From Morganella morganii_D (GTDB lineage Bacteria; Pseudomonadota; Gammaproteobacteria; Enterobacterales; Enterobacteriaceae), in the NCBI GenBank assembly GCA_044772875.1, contig CP173058.1, positions 2,170,001 through 2,234,000 of the forward strand: a DNA stretch of 64,000 nt. The letters run 5' to 3'. Shown piece by piece: positions 35,323 to 44,091 of the stretch (the stretch's first letter is position 1; the number at the start of each line of letters is the position of its first letter). The notes beneath the pieces are model-generated. The model made no database searches. It worked only from the letters and a program-made list of their open reading frames with translations, and was not told where the DNA came from. Made by a program: the position numbers and the translations under genes.

Positions 35323-36744
35323 ATGGTACAGCTTCCGCGCTACCGGCAGATGGCCGATCAGATAAAACAGGCTGTCCGTGAGGGGGTTTTACCGCCGGAC
35401 AGCCGTCTGCCATCCGTCCGTGTTCTGGCAGCGCAGTACAATGTCAGTCTGACCACAGCCCTGAAAGTACTGCGCACACTGGAAGATGAGCATGTTGCGG
35501 TGGCGCGGCCGAAATCCGGATTTTTTGTCGCCCCGGTTCAGCCTGCGGCGGCGGAAAACAGCAATACAGAGACACACACCGCTGATTATGCCCCGCTGGA
35601 TGAACAGACGGAACTGCATATGTCAATGGTCGGTGAGGAGTGCCGTGTCCGGCTGGATCTGGCTAACGGCCGCCGGGAGCTCTATCCGGTCAGAAAACTG
35701 AGTCTTATCATGCGCCAGCTCAGTTACAGCAAGCCTTTCCTGCTGGGGGATTCGGTCAAAGGCACCGGCTATGCCCCGCTGAAAGAGGAGATTGCCCGCC
35801 GCGCGGTCAGTTACGGTTGTCATATCACACCGGAAACTTTGCTTATCACCAACGGCTGTATTGAAGCATTATCACTGGCGCTGCGTGCCACCCTCAGTCC
35901 CGGGGATGCGGTGGCGGTGGAATCCCCCTGCTACTTTGTACTGTTACAGATGCTGTGTAATCTGAATCTGCGGCTGACCGAAGTGGATACCTGTCAGGAG
36001 GGTTACGTGAATTGTGATAAACTCACTGCCCTGTTCCGCCGTAAAGCGGTCAAAGCCTTTGTCACACTCGCCAACGTCAATAATCCGCTGGGTAAAACGA
36101 TCCCGGATGAAGTCAAAGCGGAGATAACCCGTCAGGCGGATGAAAACGGCGTGATCATTATTGAGGATGATACCTTCGGCGATGCCGCATTCGGCGGGCA
36201 GCGCCCGTTCCCGATGCGGGCATTCAGCCGCAATGTCATTCTGTGCAGCGGATTTTCCAAAACCATCGCGCCCGGTGTGCGTATCGGCTGGGTTCACAGT
36301 CAGCATTACATGCGCAAAATCACCTCTCTCAAATACACCTCATCCATGGGGTCACAAGTGCTGCCACAGGCGGCTATCAGCGAACTGCTGAGCAACGGCG
36401 GCTATGATGCTCATCTGCGCAGGCTGCGCCGTGAACTGGCGGCTCAGATACAAAACATCCGCCGGGTCGTACTGCGGGAATTTCCGCCGGGCACCACGGT
36501 GACCGAACCGGAAGGCGGCTATGTCTTATGGGTCACCATGCCGGAAGGCAGCCTGAATGTGCGGGATCTGTTTCTTAATGCCCGGGCGGAGGGGATCGGT
36601 ATCGCTCCCGGGCATATCTTTACCACCGACAGCCGCTATGACCGCTGTTTCCGGCTCAATGCCGGGTTCGGCTGTGATAAGGAAGTAGAGGATGCAATCG
36701 CCCGGCTGGCGCAATGGTGCCGGGAATCACTGCACTCCGGATAA
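35323..36744 (+). CDS. MocR-type regulator (GntR HTH plus aminotransferase domain)
   Basis: Transcription regulator with an N-terminal GntR winged helix (LPRYRQMADQIKQAVREGVLPPDSRLPSVRVLA, first 75 residues) and a fold-type I aminotransferase domain. The PLP-binding Lys is in SGFSKTIAPGVRIGW, the Asp-containing strand is IIEDDTFGD, and YAPLKEEIA is typical. The ATG at 35323 has GAGG upstream, giving 473 residues; the longer frame extends into the divergent YbaK promoter. It probably controls the divergent YbaK-GNAT pair or itself. Ligand unknown. Confidence 0.9.
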   Translation: MVQLPRYRQMADQIKQAVREGVLPPDSRLPSVRVLAAQYNVSLTTALKVLRTLEDEHVAVARPKSGFFVAPVQPAAAENSNTETHTADYAPLDEQTELHMSMVGEECRVRLDLANGRRELYPVRKLSLIMRQLSYSKPFLLGDSVKGTGYAPLKEEIARRAVSYGCHITPETLLITNGCIEALSLALRATLSPGDAVAVESPCYFVLLQMLCNLNLRLTEVDTCQEGYVNCDKLTALFRRKAVKAFVTLANVNNPLGKTIPDEVKAEITRQADENGVIIIEDDTFGDAAFGGQRPFPMRAFSRNVILCSGFSKTIAPGVRIGWVHSQHYMRKITSLKYTSSMGSQVLPQAAISELLSNGGYDAHLRRLRRELAAQIQNIRRVVLREFPPGTTVTEPEGGYVLWVTMPEGSLNVRDLFLNARAEGIGIAPGHIFTTDSRYDRCFRLNAGFGCDKEVEDAIARLAQWCRESLHSG

Positions 36745-36854
36745 GCCGGGTTTGATTGTTCTGTTTCTGCAACAGTGAAACCCGCTTTCATGACTACTCC
36801 CTGATGATTTGTGACCTTATTATCTGTTCATACATAATTATCAGGAGAGACATC

Positions 36855-37727
36855 ATGAGAAACATTATCGGCACCTACCGTGCCCCGAAAGGTCATTGGG
36901 TCGGCGACGGCTTTCCGGTCAGCCAGATGTTTTCCTACAGCAATCACGGCAAACATCTGAACCCGTTTATCCTGCTCGACCGCGCCGGTCCGGCGGATTT
37001 CCCGGCATCGGCAGGCGCAAACCGGGGTGTCGGTGAACACCCGCATCGCGGCTTTGAAACCGTGACTATCGTCTATGACGGCGAGGTGGCTCACCACGAT
37101 TCCACCGGTCAGGGCGGCGTGATCGGCAAAGGGGATGTGCAGTGGATGACAGCAGCATCCGGTATTCTGCACCAGGAATACCACTCTGATCGCTTTATGC
37201 AGGAAGGCGGCACTCTGGATATGGTGCAGTTGTGGGTGAATCTGCCTGCTTCCGCAAAATCCGCAGCTCCGGGGTATCAGTTACTGGAAAACAGCACCAT
37301 CCCGGCGGTTACACTGCCGAATGAGGCGGGAACGCTGCGGGTAATTGCCGGGGAATATGCCGGTGCACGCGGCCCGGCACGGACGTTCACAGAGATGGAT
37401 GTGTGGGATCTGCGCCTGAAAGCCGGGAAAGTCGCCGGGCTGGCGGCAAAAGCTAACCGCAACGCCGGGCTGATTGTCCTGCACGGCAGCATTTATGCCG
37501 ACAGCCGCGCACCGCTGCACACCGGCGAGCTGCTGATTCTGGACGGCGCTGACAGCACCATTTTGCTGGAAGCAACCGAAGATGCGGTTGTCCTGTTCCT
37601 CAGCGGCGAGCCTATCGATGAGCCGGTTGTCGGTTACGGCCCGTTTGTGATGAACAGTGAGCAGGAAATCCGCGAAGCCATTGAGGATTTCAACAGCGGC
37701 CGTTTCGGGCATATCCCCGCCGCATAA
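36855..37727 (+). CDS. Pirin family protein
   Basis: Bicupin iron protein; some pirins have quercetin 2,3-dioxygenase activity. The ATG at 36855 follows CAGGAGAG, giving 290 residues. The N-terminal cupin shows GVGEHPHRGFETVTIVYDGEVAHHDS and later GILHQEYHS; these carry the His/Glu iron ligands (HPH...E region and the later His). The C-terminal cupin is less conserved. It is convergent with a LysR gene, separated by a repeated sequence. Confidence 0.9.
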   Translation: MRNIIGTYRAPKGHWVGDGFPVSQMFSYSNHGKHLNPFILLDRAGPADFPASAGANRGVGEHPHRGFETVTIVYDGEVAHHDSTGQGGVIGKGDVQWMTAASGILHQEYHSDRFMQEGGTLDMVQLWVNLPASAKSAAPGYQLLENSTIPAVTLPNEAGTLRVIAGEYAGARGPARTFTEMDVWDLRLKAGKVAGLAAKANRNAGLIVLHGSIYADSRAPLHTGELLILDGADSTILLEATEDAVVLFLSGEPIDEPVVGYGPFVMNSEQEIREAIEDFNSGRFGHIPAA

Positions 37728-37731
37728 CGTA

Positions 37732-37798
37732 AATGAGGCGAATAATACCGCTATTCTGCTCACCAATTGAGGCGAATAGAATGATTATTTGCCTCATT
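37732..37798. repeat. Inverted and direct repeat between pirin and LysR genes
   Basis: AATGAGGCGAATAAT (37732-37746) recurs in inverse orientation at 37784-37798 with one mismatch. A third, direct copy of GAGGCGAATA sits at 37769-37778. The pair could form a 15-base stem with a 37-base loop between convergent genes, so it may act as a terminator or mRNA 3' end stabiliser. Confidence 0.6.
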
Positions 37799-37799
37799 G

Positions 37800-38720
37800 T
37801 CACTCCAGCCCCGCAGACACCACCGTCTGCGGGATATGCTCCGCCAGATAATTCAGCAGTGCCTGTACAGCGGGTAACACCCCTTTGCGGGACGGGAAAA
37901 CCGCGTGAATCACATCCTCCGGGAACTGCCAGCCCGCCAGAACGCGGACAAGCCGCCCGGCATTCAAATCATTCAGAACCACACCTTCCGGCAGACGGGC
38001 AATTCCCAGGCCTTTGCATGCTGCGCGATGCAGAGTCATCACATCTGTTGTGGCAAGACGTGCCGTGAGGTGTTTGGTGATGCCGCTGCCGTCTTCGCCG
38101 GTCAGCGTCAGGGTATAGTTCTGTTTTTGTTCACTGTTGGCGAGGATCGGAAACTCTGTCAGTTCATCCGGATGCTGCGGTGCCGCTTTTCCGGCAAATA
38201 ACAGCGGCGAGGCAACCAGTATACGCCGGGAATACCCCAGCACTTTCATGGTCAGGCCGGAATCATCCAGCGGGAGGGATCGCACCCGCAGTGCAAGATC
38301 AAACCCTTCACTTATCACATCCACAGGACGGTTAACCGCCAGGATCTGCACATCAATATCCGGGTATTTCACCATAAAATCCGTCAGCAGATCCTGAAGA
38401 TACGCCTGTAACAAAGCAACCGGACAGGAAAATTTTACACTGCCGCGCGGATGTCCCTGTACCGAGCAGATAATCTCTTCGGCAATTTCCGCCTCATCAA
38501 TCACATTTTTGCATTGCTGGTAAAAAGTCTGTCCGATATCGGTGACATGAAACTGGCGGGTGGAACGGTAGATCAGTGAAATATTCAGCTTCTGCTCCAG
38601 ATCGGCAATACGTCTGCTGAGCCGTGATTTCGGAATGCCCAGCGCCTCTCCGGCCGGGGAAAATCCGCCGTATTCCACCACTTTCACAAAATAATAAAGG
38701 TCATTCAGATCGTATTTCAT
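37800..38720 (-). CDS. LysR family transcriptional regulator
   Basis: The start at 38720 (MKYDLNDLYYFVKVVEYGG) matches the usual LysR N terminus; the longer frame is upstream sequence. It has 306 residues: winged helix with FSPAGEALGIPKSRLSRRIADLE, then the effector domain (about 90-295) with the RGSVKFSCPVAL segment. The sequence resembles the AaeR/DhcR-like group seen near pirins and dehydrogenases. Target unknown; it neighbours pirin and budC, which are candidate targets. Confidence 0.9.
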   Translation of the reverse strand: MKYDLNDLYYFVKVVEYGGFSPAGEALGIPKSRLSRRIADLEQKLNISLIYRSTRQFHVTDIGQTFYQQCKNVIDEAEIAEEIICSVQGHPRGSVKFSCPVALLQAYLQDLLTDFMVKYPDIDVQILAVNRPVDVISEGFDLALRVRSLPLDDSGLTMKVLGYSRRILVASPLLFAGKAAPQHPDELTEFPILANSEQKQNYTLTLTGEDGSGITKHLTARLATTDVMTLHRAACKGLGIARLPEGVVLNDLNAGRLVRVLAGWQFPEDVIHAVFPSRKGVLPAVQALLNYLAEHIPQTVVSAGLE

Positions 38721-38759
38721 GCCTGTCACCCGCAGATTTATCCTGCGGTTCAGTATACA

Positions 38760-38793
38760 TAAAAAAATCCGCCGCATTCATCATGCAGCGGAT
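38760..38793 (-). terminator. budC terminator
   Basis: Arms 38767-38777 and 38783-38793 pair over 11 positions with one G-U, followed on the minus strand by seven U (complement of 38760-38766). It lies just after the dehydrogenase stop. Confidence 0.85.
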
Positions 38794-38817
38794 GTCTGTG
38801 AATATAAACGCAATAAT

Positions 38818-39597
38818 TTAACGGTAAACAATACCGCCGTCGGTCAGAATCGCCTGGCCGGTGATGTAATCCGAGTCGTCGCTTGCCAGGAAGGCAACCA
38901 GTGCCGCCACATCATCCGGTGTCTGGGCGCGGCCCAGCGCAATGCCATCGACATATTTTTTGTAGGTTTCCCCTTTCGGCGCGCCGGTGATTTCAGAGAA
39001 ACGCTCATCAATTTCCACCCACATATCCGTGCCGACAATTCCCGGACAGTAAGCATTCACGGTGATCCCGCTGCTGGCAAACTCTTTGGCCGCTGCCTGT
39101 GTCAGTGCACGGACTGCAAATTTGGTGGCGGAATAGACGCCGAGTAAGGCAAAACCATCATGTCCGGCAATGGATGAGGCGTTAATGATTTTCCCTTTCT
39201 GCCCGCGTGCTTTGAATTTGGCTGCTGCGGCCTGAATTCCCCACATCGTGCCATCGACGTTAATACGAAAAATACGATCCATATCCTCCGGCAGAACATC
39301 TTCAATTGCTTTAACCTGCGCGATACCGGCGTTATTAACAATAACATCAAAACCGCCCAGCGCTTTTTCTGCCTTATCGACAACCGAAAAAACCTGATCG
39401 CGCTGACTGATATCCGCCGTGAATACTGCCGCTTTACGGCCCAGGGCTTCCACTTCTTTTTTGACTTTCGCCAGCCCTTCTTCTTTCAGATCCACCAGCG
39501 CGATATCCGCCCCTTCTTTGGCTAACCGTAATGCAATACCACGACCAATCCCCTGTGCAGCGCCGGTAACCAGAACCACTTTACCCGTTAGTGCCAT
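38818..39597 (-). CDS. budC: Diacetyl/acetoin reductase (2,3-butanediol dehydrogenase)
   Basis: Classical short-chain dehydrogenase, 259 residues from the ATG at 39597; the upstream frame adds non-conserved residues. Seen: NADH-binding TGAAQGIGRGIALRL, NNAGIA, catalytic Ser (NASSIAG) and YSATK, and CPGIVGTDMW. Overall similarity is to enterobacterial BudC, which reduces diacetyl to acetoin and acetoin to butanediol. No budA/budB in the window. Substrate is inferred from family resemblance. Confidence 0.82.
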   Translation of the reverse strand: MALTGKVVLVTGAAQGIGRGIALRLAKEGADIALVDLKEEGLAKVKKEVEALGRKAAVFTADISQRDQVFSVVDKAEKALGGFDVIVNNAGIAQVKAIEDVLPEDMDRIFRINVDGTMWGIQAAAAKFKARGQKGKIINASSIAGHDGFALLGVYSATKFAVRALTQAAAKEFASSGITVNAYCPGIVGTDMWVEIDERFSEITGAPKGETYKKYVDGIALGRAQTPDDVAALVAFLASDDSDYITGQAILTDGGIVYR

Positions 39598-39952
39598 GAT
39601 GTGCTCCTTATGAGTGAGGTATCTCGTTATGATATTAATACTCATTTAAAAACATACGCGTTTTTACCCCGGTTGCAAGCCGGTAAGCACATAATGAGCA
39701 ACTGTCCGGCTCTGTCACAGCAAATCCCTGTAACAAAATTCATCAGAGTCTTATTCCGTAACATTCCCGGCGGAGGATAATGCAGAAACAGAAAAACGGA
39801 GACTGTAACTCATGACAACATTTCATATGATACTGCCGGTGAGGTGATGATCTGTATTTTGGCAATAATGAATACTGCCTGTGATGTCAATAAAACACCG
39901 GATGTCCGTATTATTGCACTTACCGGCAAAACGGTGCAGAAAACCCCCGGCA
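39598..39952. other. Intergenic region before the mglC remnant
   Basis: About 350 bases with no intact gene. The short frame at 39844-40062 does not resemble mglA or mglB. I see no evidence for further mgl sequence, so most of the mgl operon seems absent. Confidence 0.5.
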
Positions 39953-40471
39953 GGCTTCCTGTCCTATCTGAAGAACGGGGGGATTTATATGGTTCTGCTG
40001 GTATTACTGGCGATTATTATCATTCAGGATCCGACATTCCTCAGCCTGATGAACCTGAATAATATCCTCACACAATCCTCGGTGCGGATTATTATCGCGC
40101 TGGGTGTGGCCGGGCTGATTGTCACCCGGGATACGGACTTATCCGCCGGGTGCCGGGTCGGGCTGAACCGGATTATGATTTATGCCTTATCCGGCGTGTT
40201 CTATGCTTTCGGCGGACTGCCGGAAGCCGGGCGCATCGGCAGTGCGACCAATAACCCCGGCTTTATGTATGAGCCGGATGCCATTGCGGCCTGTGTGGTG
40301 GGCGGGGTCGGGACTGTGCCGGGTGTCGTGACCGGAGTACTGATTTTTACCCTGATAAACTACGGACTGACTTATATCGGCATCAACCCGTACTGGCAGT
40401 ACATTATCAAGGGCAGCATCATTATTTTTGCCGTCGCGCTGGATTAACTGAAATACGCGAAGAAAAAATAA
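39953..40471 (+). pseudogene. mglC: Remnant of galactose/methylgalactoside permease mglC
   Basis: The translation FLSYLKNGGIYMVLLVLL through RIIIALGVAGLIV and on matches MglC, the membrane permease of the Mgl ABC importer. After SAGCRVGL it jumps directly to NRIMIYALSGVFYAFGG, which in E. coli lies about 150 residues later. Both flanks of the gap carry a VGL-coding segment, so recombination between short repeats is likely. A second small deletion lies in VVGGVGTV (about five residues). A TAA (40445-40447) precedes the conserved tail LKYAKKK, which is still readable to 40471. No mglA or mglB is present. Confidence 0.88.
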
Positions 40472-40487
40472 TCCCCTCTGAAATGCA

Positions 40488-40512
40488 AAAAGACCCGCAC
40501 TGCGGGTCTTTT
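40488..40512. terminator. Bidirectional terminator after speB
   Basis: A nearly perfect dyad of AAAAGACCCGC and its complement around a three-base loop, with A/T runs on both sides. Serves speB on the minus strand. Confidence 0.85.
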
Positions 40513-40536
40513 GTTTTAACGGTGATGAAACCGGTT

Positions 40537-41460
40537 TCAGCCTTTTTTCGCTGCCTGGAGATAGAGCATTTCCAGTGCAATCGTCGCCCCGGCCAGTGCC
40601 GTGATATCGGACTGATCATACGCCGGTGCCACTTCCACCAGATCCATCCCGACAATATTCAGCGGCTGAAGGCCGCGCAGCAGTTTCAGCGCACGGTCAG
40701 TTGTCAGACCGCCGATAACCGGTGTGCCGGTACCCGGGGCAAATGCCGGGTCCAGACAGTCGATATCAAAGGTCAGATAAACCGGCATATCACCGACAAT
40801 CGCTTTCACCTGTGCAATGACATCATCCACGGTGCGATCATTGACCTGCGCGGCATCAATCACCGTGAAGCCGTTATCTGTTTCATGCTCGGTACGGATA
40901 CCAATCTGCACAGAATGCGCCGGGTCAATCAGTCCCTCAATCGGTGCGTGATAGAACATGGTGCCGTGGTCGAATTTACTGCCGTTACCGTAAGTGTCGG
41001 TATGTGCATCGAAATGCACCAGCGCCATCTTGCCGAAATGTTTGGCATGCGCACGCAGCAGCGGCAGTGTCACAAAGTGGTCGCCCCCGAAAGAAAGACA
41101 TTTTTTACCGGACGCCAGTACTTTCTCTGTGTGCGCCTGTAACTTATTACTCATATCCTGTGCATCACCGAACGCAAACACCAGATCACCGCAATCCACC
41201 ACATTCAGGCGCTCGCGCATATCAAATGTCCACGGCCAGCGGTTACCTTCCCAGGCCAGATTGGTTGAAATCTGGCGGATTGCGGCCGGTCCGTGACGGG
41301 AACCGGCGCGGCCGGATGTCGCCATATCAAACGGAACACCGGTGATCACCCAGTCCGCATCACTGGTGTACGGCTGAAAATTCAGCGGCAGGCGGAGAAA
41401 ACCAAACGCATTAGAGACCAGTGAGTTATCGGTCTGATTGCCTAATGTGCTGTTAATCAT
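40537..41460 (-). CDS. speB: Agmatinase
   Basis: Binuclear manganese ureohydrolase that cleaves agmatine to putrescine and urea. The 307 residues have the metal-binding GGDHF, DAHTDT and DIDCLDP motifs and align throughout with E. coli SpeB (STLGNQTDNSLVSNAFGFLR). It lies downstream of speA by 59 bases in the same direction, forming the arginine-to-putrescine pathway. Confidence 0.97.
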   Translation of the reverse strand: MINSTLGNQTDNSLVSNAFGFLRLPLNFQPYTSDADWVITGVPFDMATSGRAGSRHGPAAIRQISTNLAWEGNRWPWTFDMRERLNVVDCGDLVFAFGDAQDMSNKLQAHTEKVLASGKKCLSFGGDHFVTLPLLRAHAKHFGKMALVHFDAHTDTYGNGSKFDHGTMFYHAPIEGLIDPAHSVQIGIRTEHETDNGFTVIDAAQVNDRTVDDVIAQVKAIVGDMPVYLTFDIDCLDPAFAPGTGTPVIGGLTTDRALKLLRGLQPLNIVGMDLVEVAPAYDQSDITALAGATIALEMLYLQAAKKG

Positions 41461-41519
41461 AATGATTCCTTTATCAATGTCTTACTGACACAAAACCGGA
41501 CGTATTATCCCGCCGGGCA

Positions 41520-43424
41520 TTATTCATCTTCTAAATAAGTGTAACCGTACAGGCCGCTCTCGAACTCTTCGGTAAAGGCCTTTTGCTCCTCTTCATCCAG
41601 ATCAGAGATTTTCACCTGATCACGGAAGCGTTCGAGCAGAATTTTCGGATCCAGCTTCACATACTGAAGCATATCCGCCACGGAATCGCCTTCTTCACTT
41701 TCCAGATAGCGCACCTGACCGTTTTCTCCGACATACACATCCAGCGCAGCGGTATCGCCGAACAGGTTATGCATATTGCCGAGAATTTCCTGATAGGCCC
41801 CAATCATGAAAAAACCCATCATCGGCGGATTTTCCGGATCATAAGACGGCATCGGCATGGTGGTTGCCACCCCGTCGCCGTCAACATAGTGGTCAATAAT
41901 GCCGTCAGAGTCACAGGTGATATCCAGCAGCACCGCGCGGCGATCCAGCGGCTTATCCAGCCCTTCAATCGGCAGTACCGGGAACAGCTGATCGATCCCC
42001 CACGCATCCGGCAGTGACTGGAACAGCGAGAAATTCACATAGAATTTATCCGCCATACGTTCCTGAAGTTCATCGATAATCGGGCGGTGTGCGCGGTTAC
42101 CGGGATCCAGATCCTGCTGAATACGGCGGCAGATATTCAGATACAGCCCTTCCGCCCAGGCGCGTTCCGTCAGGGAAAGCATGCCCTGTGCGTACTGGGT
42201 GTGGATATCATGCAGGTCGAGCTGGCTGTCATGCAGCCATTCGCGCAGAGAACGGGCATTGCCCTTAGTCTGCATCTCTTCCCAGGTTTCCCACAGGCTG
42301 GCAACCGGACGCGGTGCGTCTTCAGCCGGGGCTTCCACCGGGGAGAACTCGTTGCGTTCCACGCCGATCACATTGGAGACCAGCACGGTATGGTGCGCTG
42401 TCAGGGCACGGCCGGATTCGGTAATCACTGTCGGGTGCGGCAGGCCGTGCTCTTCACAGGCATCGCCGATAGCCCAGATCACATTATTGGCATACTCATT
42501 CAGCCCGTAGTTTACGGAGCAGTCAGACTGCGAACGGGTGCCTTCATAATCCACCCCGAGGCCGCCGCCGACATCAAAGCACTGAATATTGACACCCAAC
42601 TGATGCAGTTCAACATAAAAACGGGCAGATTCACGGACACCGGTGGCGATATCACGAATATTCGCCATCTGCGAACCGAGGTGGAAGTGCAGAAGTTGCA
42701 GGCTCTCCAGGCTGTCTGCCTGACGCAGCATATCAATCAGTTGCAGTACCTGAGTGGCTGCCAGGCCGAACTTGGATTTCTCGCCGCCGCTGGCCTGCCA
42801 TTTACCGGAGCCCTGAGATGCCAGACGAGCCCGCACACCCAGACGCGGAACCACATCCAGATTTTTGGCTTCCTCAAGCACCACGGCAATTTCGGACATT
42901 TTTTCAATCACAAGATACACTTTGTGACCCAGTTTCTCACCCATCAGGGCAAGGCGGATATACTCCCGGTCTTTATAGCCGTTGCAGACGATTACACTGC
43001 GGGTCATACCGGCATGCGCCAGTACCGCCATCAGCTCGGCTTTGGAACCGGCTTCCAGTCCCAGCGGCTCCCCGGCATTAACCAGGGTTTCAATCACGCG
43101 CCGCTGCTGGTTAACTTTGATCGGATAAACCAGAAAATAATCACCTTTGTAACCATAGGATTCGCGGGCACGGCGGAACGCGGCATTAATCGAGCGCAGA
43201 CGATGCTGCAAAATCTGCGGAAAGCAGAATAATGCAGGCAGACGGATATGCTCCCGCTCTTTCTGCACACGGTTGACCAGTTCTGCAAGGTCAACCGAGG
43301 CCTGCGGCATATCCGGATTCGGGCAGACGGTGACATGACCGAGGTCATTCACACCGTAATAGCTGCCGCCCCAGTATGCGATGTTATAGGTCTGCTGCAT
43401 TTTCAGCGCGATATTATCATTCAT
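41520..43424 (-). CDS. speA: Biosynthetic arginine decarboxylase
   Basis: PLP-dependent fold-type III enzyme that makes agmatine from arginine. It has 634 residues (E. coli 658), missing most of the poorly conserved N-terminal extension. The PLP Lys is in YPIKVNQ (K103), followed by GLEAGSKAELMAVL, LHFHLGSQ, and FDVGGGLGVDYEG. The C-terminal GLYGYTYLEDE is as in E. coli. Strong AGGAG site at the start. A 15-codon frame overlaps its start (see 43424-43471). Confidence 0.96.
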   Translation of the reverse strand: MNDNIALKMQQTYNIAYWGGSYYGVNDLGHVTVCPNPDMPQASVDLAELVNRVQKEREHIRLPALFCFPQILQHRLRSINAAFRRARESYGYKGDYFLVYPIKVNQQRRVIETLVNAGEPLGLEAGSKAELMAVLAHAGMTRSVIVCNGYKDREYIRLALMGEKLGHKVYLVIEKMSEIAVVLEEAKNLDVVPRLGVRARLASQGSGKWQASGGEKSKFGLAATQVLQLIDMLRQADSLESLQLLHFHLGSQMANIRDIATGVRESARFYVELHQLGVNIQCFDVGGGLGVDYEGTRSQSDCSVNYGLNEYANNVIWAIGDACEEHGLPHPTVITESGRALTAHHTVLVSNVIGVERNEFSPVEAPAEDAPRPVASLWETWEEMQTKGNARSLREWLHDSQLDLHDIHTQYAQGMLSLTERAWAEGLYLNICRRIQQDLDPGNRAHRPIIDELQERMADKFYVNFSLFQSLPDAWGIDQLFPVLPIEGLDKPLDRRAVLLDITCDSDGIIDHYVDGDGVATTMPMPSYDPENPPMMGFFMIGAYQEILGNMHNLFGDTAALDVYVGENGQVRYLESEEGDSVADMLQYVKLDPKILLERFRDQVKISDLDEEEQKAFTEEFESGLYGYTYLEDE

Positions 43425-43471
43425 TAGTCATCTCCTGATTCTGGAGTGAAACTTACCTGTATGGCTGACAT
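43424..43471 (-). CDS. Possible 15-codon upstream ORF overlapping the speA start
   Basis: The frame MSAIQVSFTPESGDD ends in TAA that shares its last A with the speA ATG (TAATG), and AAGGGGG stands about 7 bases before its ATG. Such a stop-start overlap could couple translation of speA to this peptide. No homologue is known to me; it may be accidental. Confidence 0.3.
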   Translation of the reverse strand: MSAIQVSFTPESGDD

Positions 43472-44020
43472 ACGCCTATCCCCCTTCACCGTGGGATAAA
43501 TCTGTCCTGTTGACAAGTAAAAATTCAAAATGGATTACATCATCCGGTAAAAACCGGACACAGATTTACGGGCTTACCGCAGAATGACCCGCCTGCTTGC
43601 GTTATCCGGTCTGTTGGAATGCAACGGATACGGAAAACTTCGCGCAGAGCACGCGTCAGTCAGAGAGGAAGAGAGAACAGAAAAAGACGCGGACACATGC
43701 CGTAAGGCACGTGGCTGTTGAACGTCAACAAGCAGCAGATAATGGTTCATCAGCCCATTTACCCCCACACAGGATTACACACTATAACCCCCGCCTGAAT
43801 CATACAGAAAATCTGAGTTTCTGCCGTTTATAACTGAAGGAAAATTCACAGCTACTGGCCGCAGTTTATACCGTTTATGACACAAAAATGCAAAATCAAA
43901 ATGACGGACAGGTGTAAAAAATTAAAACAGTCCGGTAACACATTCCGGAAAGAGAAAAAAACCACATAAAAAACAGTTCGCACTATAAAATTTCTGGAAC
44001 CGCTGCCGATTTTATCTTAA
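43472..44020. other. speA-metK divergent intergenic region
   Basis: About 550 bases that must hold the divergent speA and metK promoters. A minus-strand frame at 43574-43768 (64 codons) lacks conserved features known to me and is not called; E. coli has small genes yqgB/yqgD here but I see no convincing counterpart. Confidence 0.5.
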
Positions 44021-44023
44021 ACT

Positions 44024-44047
44024 GGACGTCTAGAAGTTAATACATCC
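44024..44047 (+). promoter_or_regulatory. MetJ operator of metK
   Basis: Tandem met boxes (consensus AGACGTCT): GGACGTCT at 44024-44031 (7 of 8), AGAAGTTA at 44032-44039 and ATACATCC at 44040-44047 (each 5 of 8), 45 bases before the start. MetJ with S-adenosylmethionine represses met genes through such arrays. Confidence 0.75.
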
Positions 44048-44091
44048 ATCAATGTGCCGAAAGTTCACTTCACTTAAGGTAGAGAAAAATA

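Noticed and set aside
42087..43232. Long plus-strand frame (381 codons) opposite speA
   Set aside because: Antisense shadow of the conserved arginine decarboxylase; composition of the frame follows that gene's codon bias.
43574..43768. 64-codon minus-strand frame upstream of speA, possibly yqgB-like
   Set aside because: Sequence does not resemble the E. coli small genes of this region as I know them; left uncalled.
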